A stretch of DNA of 15,421 nt from Saccoglossus kowalevskii (taxonomy: Eukaryota > Hemichordata > Enteropneusta > Harrimaniidae), in the NCBI RefSeq assembly GCF_000003605.2, contig NW_003120918.1:182798-198218 (forward strand), read 5' to 3'. The notes below the pieces were generated by a model. It was given only the letters and a program-made list of their open reading frames with translations, ran no database searches and was not told the DNA's origin. The position numbers and the translations under genes were made by a program. Shown here piece by piece: positions 9,299 to 15,421 of the stretch (positions within the stretch are counted from its first letter, which is position 1; each line of letters begins with the position of its first letter).

Positions 9299-10076
9299 GA
9301 CTCTGGCCGTAGTAGAAAATAAGCAATATTAGACTTTACTGCTGTGGTAGTTGCTCGTGGATCAGAACGCAGCGTTGACAATGTGTTGTATATCTAGAAT
9401 TCAACGGGTATGACTGGTTGGCTGTTGTCAATCAAACTAACCCTGCCTAACAATAGACGCCCAAATCGTGCGGATTTAATTATTAATGAAGACTGATATA
9501 TGCATAACCTGTTCCGGCGTGTGCCGTTGTCACCAGTTGTCTACTTATGTGTATATCATATGTATTATGTCATTGTGCCTATCTTGTCAGTAATCTCCTA
9601 GTCCCTTGTGCCACGACTGTCAATATGATTTTATTTGCAAATACATCGTCTCGTGCAATATAAACGGAAGTAGGAGATTCATGGTTTTTGGCCACATATA
9701 TAGCTGGTTGTACAGAAAAATAAATATTTATAGTTGTGGATCAATTTATATGTAATATGGCACTGTTAATTGTCTATCATCATTTAGTAGGTCAGAAGGT
9801 TATATCTGATTTAATCTGTCATTTGTTTTTTCAATATGCAACACACGACCGTTGCTTTTATTTCGGTAAACAGCAGGTGAGGTAAATCGATTGTTTGTTT
9901 GTTTATTTGAAAACTTGTTATTATACCGAGTTGTTGGGTAGTAATGTAAAATGTGTTATGCATGATATTCGGGACGAGTATGAGCATTTGATACAACTAA
10001 TAGGGAAATTACTGGTACAAACACATGAAGAACAGATCAGATAAAATAGTCATAGATTTATCTACTGGGCAGGAAG

Positions 10077-10084
10077 TGACGTCA
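10077..10084. promoter_or_regulatory. CRE-like palindrome TGACGTCA
   Basis: A full 8-bp cAMP-response-element consensus (bound by CREB/ATF bZIP factors in animals) sits about 780 bp upstream of gene A's start codon. One such match is not very improbable in 15 kb, and a near-copy occurs within coding sequence of gene B exon 4, so a regulatory role is only a possibility. Confidence 0.25.
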
Positions 10085-10809
10085 TGTCGACGCCACACAG
10101 CCTGTCTCAAATGCCGCAATCCCCAGCAGTGAAATATGATCACACTTCTTCGCATGGATAATTCCTCTCGCCGAATTCATAATACCGTCAGCACAAGCAA
10201 GGTTACCCACAGCAACCGCATGTTAATATGAGGTTGTCACCAGTCCTGATATAACTTGTTCATAACACTGGTTCAGAAAGAGTCGTGGGATAGTATTATC
10301 TAAGAACCGAAAGTGGGTGGATATACAACTCGCATTACTGGTGGCGCTGCGTCAACAAAGTAGTCAATTATGAAAAATGAGAAATGGTGTCTTGAGAAAA
10401 GTCCGAGTCCAATCAGTCAATCTCCCAATATAATCGCACGCACCAAGCTATGTTGTCCAGGAAGTCAAGTAACAACTGTGTTGTTCGTTGTTTATCCCGT
10501 AATTGCCGATTGAAACGATGTCCATTATTAATCAGCAATTCAGTTTGAATCCCCTAAACTGCCTCAGAAGTTCCAGCCTCTAATTTGCTCTGGTTAATTA
10601 ATTCCATTGCATAAAACTAGAATGCATAACTGGTTCAACTACTAGCACTTTACGGCGACGGTATTCATTCAATTGGTATGTCCATAATTCTGCTAACGAA
10701 CCGAGTGATTTGCTTGTACATCCGTTAGCATTCATACTTTCCAGCACACGCAAATAACTGGGCTGCAATGTACTTTATAATCATAAGTGACCATATACTA
10801 TAATCTGGT

Positions 10810-10835
10810 TATATATATATATATATATATATATA
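10810..10835. repeat. (TA)13 microsatellite
   Basis: Thirteen uninterrupted TA units in the spacer between genes A and B. No flanking duplication or element is recognised. Confidence 0.9.
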
Positions 10836-11548
10836 CATTAATTGTTACCACTACTTCTGTAATGAATACAATCCCTAAAAATAATTTAAATTCAAATATA
10901 TTAAATTCAAGTAACTAGTATCTATTATATTTGATATAAATGAAATAAACTTTCCCGAGATCTTGCTAAGCGCGAGGTTGTTTAGGGCTCCCAAATAGCG
11001 TTTCAATTTCACCCGTCCATCTGACCATGTGGCGAGCTATGGTAATTTAAACAGCTTGATCCAGATAAAACCAATAAGACTATTTCATAATTAAAAAAGC
11101 AGCTTTTAGAAAAACATATATATACAAATCTTAGAGAAGAAAATTAATATTTCAAAATGTTTTCTTTATGCCAAGATTGAACACAATCCATGAATTGCTG
11201 GCGCTAGTGGACGCGCTCGTTTGTTTTTTTAATTCGCGTTTTTTGTGTGGGATAAGACTGTAGTTTATAGCATATTATTTGTTTTAAATAATTGTTGATC
11301 ATCTCAAAACCCCAAACGATATATTTTGTGGTTTTAGATAACAAACGTTTGAAAATTTATTTTGTAATTCATTTTAAAAATAATCCAGAGATACAATTTC
11401 CAGTTCTACTATTTCATTATTTTATTACTGCGATCACATGAGGTTGCATGCATTATATACATATATTATCCCTGTTATCCCGTTGTTCCCTAATTTTCAA
11501 AAATGCAAACATGTGATTTGTTGCTTGGTGGCGCATTTCTATGGAATG

Positions 11549-11565
11549 GCTACGTTCAACGTAGC
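11549..11565. repeat. perfect inverted repeat, 8-bp arms
   Basis: GCTACGTT and AACGTAGC flank a single central C. A third copy of GCTACGTT stands alone at 11692-11699. The structure lies 3' of gene B, beyond its candidate poly(A) signal on the minus strand. With a one-base spacer, it is more like a palindromic protein-binding site than a hairpin. No function can be assigned. Confidence 0.5.
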
Positions 11566-11612
11566 TCTTCATAATGCAGCTTCCAAGTGAAGTTATTTAT
11601 AATCACACCTTC

Positions 11613-11673
11613 AAAAAAAGAAAAAAGAAAGAAAATAATTTAACATTAAGAAAGAAAAAAAGAAATCGAAGTG
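11613..11673 (+). repeat. purine-rich tract
   Basis: A run of A and G (repeated AAAGAAA and AAAAAG) is broken only by a short TTTAACATT stretch around 11639-11647. It lies downstream of gene B and becomes a pyrimidine tract on gene B's strand. It is simple sequence. Confidence 0.6.
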
Positions 11674-11720
11674 TAAATGAAGCTACGTTAGTAAAGTATA
11701 TGTGTTGATTTCACATGTTT

Positions 11721-11726
11721 TTTATT
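11721..11726 (-). promoter_or_regulatory. candidate poly(A) signal AATAAA for gene B
   Basis: The minus strand reads AATAAA about 96 nt past gene B's TAA. That spacing suits a short 3' untranslated region and supports exon 5 as the terminal exon. AATAAA is common in AT-rich DNA, so this is suggestive only. Gene A has no equivalent signal this close to its stop. Confidence 0.4.
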
Positions 11727-11821
11727 GGGCTTTATACACAACTCTTATCGGGAACACGTGAAATTGCATGGGGGTAATTTATACTGTATGTGAACTACCT
11801 GGATATCATCTGCGACAATGT

Positions 11822-12121
11822 TTACCTTTTCTCGGCAATGTTCCAGCTCTCCCCAAACTCAGTAATATTGTATGTCAACCAGCCATCACTCTTTTCAAAA
11901 TCATTCAACGGATCGCCATCAGCGTTGCCAAGGAGACCACAAATTTTGCCTTTGTAATCAGGATGGTAAATTGACGCACTGAATGAATGCTTCCGACCTT
12001 CCCATAATATGTCCAAGTTGGCCATAGGAACCCGGATGCTGATTCGTGAGTCATCGGCCACAATATTCACATTCCGGGGCAGTCCTTCAAGCTTGGCTGC
12101 ATATAATTCTTTGCCATTGAC
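11822..12121 (-). CDS. gene B exon 5, second half of VWD domain
   Basis: The exon has 99 codons plus TAA, entered through acceptor GTCTCATATAG in phase 0. It starts VNGKELYAAKLEGLPRN and includes LDILWEGRKH, IYHPDYKGKICGLLGN, the acidic loop NADGDPLND and ITEFGESW. It has exactly the length of gene A exon 5. The end reads AAA AGG TAA; as in gene A, AG followed by GTAAAC could be a weak phase-2 donor. The nearby AATAAA at 11721-11726 favours a true end here. Confidence 0.9.
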   Translation of the reverse strand, partial: VNGKELYAAKLEGLPRNVNIVADDSRISIRVPMANLDILWEGRKHSFSASIYHPDYKGKICGLLGNADGDPLNDFEKSDGWLTYNITEFGESWNIAEKR

Positions 12122-14635
12122 CTATATGAGACACCACGTGGTGGTTGGCGAAAAGAAAACACAGCTTTGGTGAAACAGGAATATATTCTCTCAGATACAG
12201 ACGTTCAGAATTGTGTTGCTTACTATTCCTGCAAACTTGAACCAAGGTCGTCTTTTGTAACTTTGAGTGAGAACATACATAGAAGATTTTTTTATGTTCA
12301 ATAAATACAAATGTGAAATACATACACGGGACAGAACCATCATGAACTGATTCTTGATGTTCCCGGATGTATCGGTGGCCGAATAATGGTAGAAAAAAAA
12401 CAATAGAACAATATAAATGGGATCCCATAGACAATTAGCAATCTCATGAACTTACAGTGACGTCATTGTCGGTATCCATGATAATTGTTTCATCACCTAC
12501 AGTTACATTCATTTTAACAGCACGTGTTCGTAACGCAGTACCAGTTGATTGTCTGGGTGCAAACTCAGTCGAGATTTCAAAGTCAGGATTTTCGGTGCAA
12601 TGTTTGGCCAGTGTGTACCAACAGAGACCCTGGAAACTGTAACCATGACCATCAAATGTTCGTAGATGCGGGTCCCCTCTTGTTGAAGCAGGTGTACATG
12701 GCCCATCATCTTTAACATGAACAAGGTAAACAATATATTTAAAGACCAAATCATCAGATTAAATTATAAAAAAAACAATGGTAAATATACAGCAAAGGTA
12801 ATTAAACAGACATACATGACAGACATGGATTATAGTGCATGACATTTGATAATTGATAAAACTGTCTGAATACATTAGCTTATGAGTCGAATTTGTCAAT
12901 TAATTGTTGTTGTTTTTTTCATACTAGACAATAATAGTAGATAAATAGACTATATTATGAACTGAAGAATTAGGTTTATTAGTTTACTGAGCAAAAATGA
13001 GAAATTAAACCCAGTACTTTCAACTGCTAGTATTTGTTACATAATTAAGACTTCAAATACCCCCCTACCCAAATCTTCAGACATTATTTGATTTTTTTTA
13101 TTATACAGCACTAGCCTAGTAAGATTCGAGATTAATGGTGGCATCACAGAATAGACAACCACCATACACAACTGTATCTAACGTACATCTCTCTAACCCC
13201 TTATTTTTTCAATAAATCACATCATACGTAACAACAGGGAGATGTGATAAAAAGGATTTATAATACCATTCACGTTAGAAGACTCAAAATTATTCAATTG
13301 AATGCTATTCACATTGAAGTTGATATAAGTAAAACTAATTATGTTTTTATTACTAAAGTTTCTAATTGGTGCTCACATTGACAATATATATTAATGTAAT
13401 TGTGAATCCTGTAGCTTCCTTCTTGAACATTTTATTCTGTATTCAGGGGTAGAAATAACCCAATGATCATACAACTGTTGATCATTAAACCGTGAAAGAA
13501 TGAACTCCAAGACCAAAACGGTGATTTCAGGTTTGAGTGAGTCACAAATTGTTTATGTGTGAAATATAATGTCCGGTGGTCTCGATCTCAGTCAATTGTG
13601 TTACGCGATTGTACAAAATGTATTTATTTTTTTTAAATATAAACAAACAAACATAGTTTGTGCTTACCCATTGTGTGTTGTGTTACTTCGCCGCCGGTAG
13701 TGTTTGATGCTTGAGTTACACCGGCTACGTCAAACGGAGGTACAAACCCTTCCGGGGGGTCCCAGAAAATTTCAGCGCTAATTTCATTTAGCCCAATCGT
13801 TATTGAACCAGTATCTATTGGGTACTCCAGTTTCGCCACACTATCATCGATTCCGTAGTGGACAATGAGTTCATAATCAGGCGGTGTCGTGTCCTCTCGT
13901 AAGAAAGTCAACTCAAAAGTACAATCACCAAGACGTCTGTGTGTTACGATGACATTGTCTACGTAATCAAATTCGAATATGAAACATGCATTCAAGTTAG
14001 AATGGGTACCATACACACAATGCTCAAGAATGTAAATTTCTTATAATGTTCACATTTGTTGTAGTTACAGTTTAATTGATATATTCTGTCATGTTCAATC
14101 ATGTACTACTTATTAAGAATATATTTGCTGCTAAGATGGCGGTAGTCTGTCACATTTTGAGAAGTGCAATTAGTTTGTAATAATGTCAAAGCAGCATCAG
14201 CAACATTGTCTAAATTACCGATAATGGTGAAATGTAGTATGGGAATAATTAGTTGATAGTTTTTGGTGGATTTATTCATTGTCGTTAAATCGGGAGGCCG
14301 TCACCTGCGCACAGCGCGGGAATTGAGTCCCAAAATAACAATACACGCTAAAAACACAAAGGTCATGAGTAGACGCTTGTTTGTAAACAATGACACGCTA
14401 TAGCCACCTGACGCATGCGCAAGTGACGACTTCCCCCGCTTTAAGCTACTAAACATGCATTTTCGGCACCAATTACAAGTTACAGAAAAAGAGATTGTCT
14501 AATTAAAATTAATGAATGAGTATATATTTTCACTGTCACTGGCTTCGAGAGCAAAACACGAGATATGAAGACAGTGAGAGAACAGAGTTACTTACACTTT
14601 GCAAACCGTTCCACAGATATTGGTGAATATGTGTG
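11822..14635 (-). CDS. gene B: secreted VWD-domain protein paralogue, 5'-partial
   Basis: Exons 2-5 are at 14635-14596, 13958-13668, 12709-12456 and 12121-11822. Joined, they keep one frame with the same intron phases as gene A and end at TAA. The order of parts is identical: a 13-residue linker ending ERFAK, the unrecognised module with DPPEGFVPPFD, then a full VWD domain with GDPHLRTFDGHGYSFQG, CGLLGNADGDPLNDF and FGESW. Intron lengths (637, 958, 334 nt) differ from gene A and the intron sequences show no obvious similarity, so the duplication is old and the exons have been kept by selection. N-glycosylation sequons include NVT, NIT and NTT. The exon encoding the signal peptide is not found up to 15421 and is presumed to lie further right. 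Secretion is inferred from gene A. Confidence 0.85.
12456..12709 (-). CDS. gene B exon 4, first half of VWD domain
   Basis: The exon is 254 nt, from acceptor CATGTTAAAG to donor GTAAGT, phase 1 in and phase 0 out. It starts DDGPCTPASTRGDPHLRTFD and includes GYSFQGLCWYTLAKHC and MNVTVGDE, and ends MDTDNDVT. The canonical VWD opening motif GDPH-x-TFDG is intact. Confidence 0.92.
13668..13958 (-). CDS. gene B exon 3, unrecognised module
   Basis: The exon is 291 nt, two codons shorter than in gene A, phase 1 at both ends; acceptor GATTACGTAG, donor GTAAGC. Shared blocks are NVIVTHRRLGDCTF, IDDS-A, EYPIDTG, WDPPEGFVPPFD and GVTQAS. Identity to gene A is visibly lower than in the VWD exons (roughly 55-60 percent by eye). 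The two genes differ most in the stretch before HY-IDDS and between DTG and WDPP. Confidence 0.85.
14290..14460. promoter_or_regulatory. GC/CpG-rich island in gene B intron 2
   Basis: Within an AT-rich intron this stretch is visibly richer in G, C and CpG, with GGGAGGCCGTC, GCGCACAGCGCGGG and ACGCATGCGCA. The last (14411-14421) resembles the NRF1 half-palindrome consensus of animal promoters. TGTTTGTAAACAA, a forkhead-type motif, lies at about 14378-14390. AAGATGGCGG occurs upstream at about 14133. It could be an internal promoter, an enhancer or an inserted element. No transcript evidence is available. Confidence 0.3.
14596..14635 (-). CDS. gene B exon 2, 40-nt linker micro-exon
   Basis: The acceptor CACCATTTTCTTTCAG is excellent and the donor is GTAAGT. 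The exon encodes HTYSPISVERFAK plus one base, parallel to gene A exon 2 in length, phase and the terminal ERFAK. Joining to exon 3 gives KYNVIVTH, against KYNVIVSH in gene A. Confidence 0.85.
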
Positions 14636-15421
14636 CTGAAAGAAAATGGTGTAAACACTGTTACATTTATGTTGGTTGAAAAAAGTTCACTTGAAAACGA
14701 GTTCACTTTACTTCAACCAATCGGCCACCACGCATTTGTGTTATGATAAATGACATTTCAATTATGATGTGTACTGTCATGGACTCATTTAAAGTTCCGG
14801 TTATTGGTTATTCATAATTTAAAATTTCTGCTATTGACATGGTAACTTTGTTGTTGTTTTATTTATACATATGCTGTAAATTGGTTATCGTGCTCGATTT
14901 GAACCAGAAAATAGGGCATTCGATATCAATTAACTGCACACTGTAAATATAACCTCAAATTAGCTTTCAACCCACATTAAACCCGCAAAATTAGTTTTAT
15001 GTTGTTTTATGTCGCTTTCCTTTGAACCTCGAGCCGTAAATCCATTTTTCATTCATTGGGACAATGTGTTCTCCGGTATGGTATGGTCTCGTACCACTCA
15101 GTCAATGACCCCTCGCAGCAGATTTGAATTAATCAATGTATTTCTAGTTTGTATCCCTCCAGTAATCGCTGTTTAAGGACATGCATTACCAAAATGCCGA
15201 ATTGTTTATTGTCGATATTTCTACTATATCAGCTCATAGAAGGTACTAAACGGAAGGAGCCACGGCGCCTCTCAAGTGGCCAATTAAGCCTCTTAACTGG
15301 CTTATTTCCTTCTGTTTTAACCCAATTTAATCCTGATAAGGACATTGTCTAGCTCATCTTTGATGTCGATGATAGTTTGCGATTGCCTACGCAAGTAACG
15401 AGTTAGCGGATTATGATATAA
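14636..15421. other. probable intron 1 or 5' flank of gene B
   Basis: No signal-peptide exon with a phase-0 donor was found on the minus strand; each ATG there leads to a short non-hydrophobic frame. On the plus strand, a frame at 15193-15352 opens MPNCLLSIFLLYQLIEG, which looks like a signal peptide, but it has no convincing donor or domain and is not called. The stretch is otherwise AT-rich and featureless. Confidence 0.5.

Larger units (their letters stand above)
9299..11821. other. 2.5-kb spacer between genes A and B
   Basis: This holds the 5' flank of gene A (its upstream side on the minus strand) and the 3' flank of gene B. No exon-like reading frame with recognisable motifs is visible on either strand. 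A search on the minus strand for a cysteine-rich C8 or TIL exon that could extend gene B's VWD domain found none by eye. Recognisable structure is limited to the separately listed CRE-like palindrome, (TA)13 run, inverted repeat, purine tract and poly(A) signal, plus a short TTGT run at about 9891-9904. Confidence 0.6.

Noticed and set aside
12087-12434. 115-codon minus-strand frame in gene B intron 4
   Set aside because: It lies between two well-supported exons with matching phases and overlaps the start of exon 5 in a different frame; intron read-through.
12457-12464. TGACGTCA as a CRE regulatory site
   Set aside because: It is part of the coding sequence of gene B exon 4 (the codons for DVT) and is explained by that; gene A has a mismatch there.
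12457-12715. plus-strand frames opposite gene B exon 4
   Set aside because: Antisense shadows of a strongly supported VWD exon.
15149-15352. plus-strand frame with an internal signal-peptide-like start at 15193
   Set aside because: No usable donor after the hydrophobic segment and no recognisable downstream domain; it is on the opposite strand to gene B, whose exon 1 would be expected near here.
1-15421. CRISPR arrays, tRNA or rRNA genes, bacterial operons
   Set aside because: No regularly spaced identical repeats, no cloverleaf-like segment and no conserved rRNA blocks were seen; the split genes show this is eukaryotic DNA.

Overview
This looks like nuclear DNA from an animal, probably a marine invertebrate. 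It is AT-rich, the genes are split by GT-AG introns of about 330-960 bp, and most of the sequence is non-coding. The genes encode secreted proteins with a von Willebrand factor type D (VWD) domain. Similar lineage-expanded, VWD-bearing predicted proteins (often auto-named 'BMP-binding endothelial regulator-like') occur in hemichordates and other invertebrate deuterostomes, but the species cannot be fixed from the sequence alone.

Two paralogous genes lie head-to-tail on the minus strand. Gene A (9298 down to 6299) appears complete, with five exons: signal peptide, a 40-nt linker exon, a module of about 99 residues, the first half of the VWD domain and the second half. Gene B (14635 down to 11822) has the same exons 2-5, with identical intron phases and near-identical exon lengths (40/291/254/300 nt against 40/297/254/300). 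Its signal-peptide exon is not visible and should lie beyond the right edge. A third copy (C), inverted on the plus strand, is represented by one diverged second-half VWD exon at 479-748. Its upstream part would lie left of the window.

Region by region: 1-478 holds a degenerate tandem array of about 52-bp units, one unit of which is interrupted by a short segment with inverted ends. 479-748 is VWD copy C. 945-1044 is a possible further exon with a good acceptor and compatible phase. 1045-6298 has no supportable gene, only a diverged tandem duplication near 3.85-4.23 kb and a C11 run. 6299-9298 is gene A. 9299-11821 is intergenic, with a CRE-like palindrome, a (TA)13 microsatellite, a perfect short inverted repeat, a purine tract and a candidate poly(A) signal for gene B. 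11822-14635 is gene B, with a GC- and CpG-rich island in its second intron. 14636-15421 is probably gene B intron 1 or upstream sequence.

The main open question is where these genes end. In all three copies the terminal in-frame stop is embedded in a GTAA/GTAG that could be a phase-2 splice donor, so exon 5 may be either the last exon or an internal one. Nothing outside the VWD copies could be assigned to a known family.
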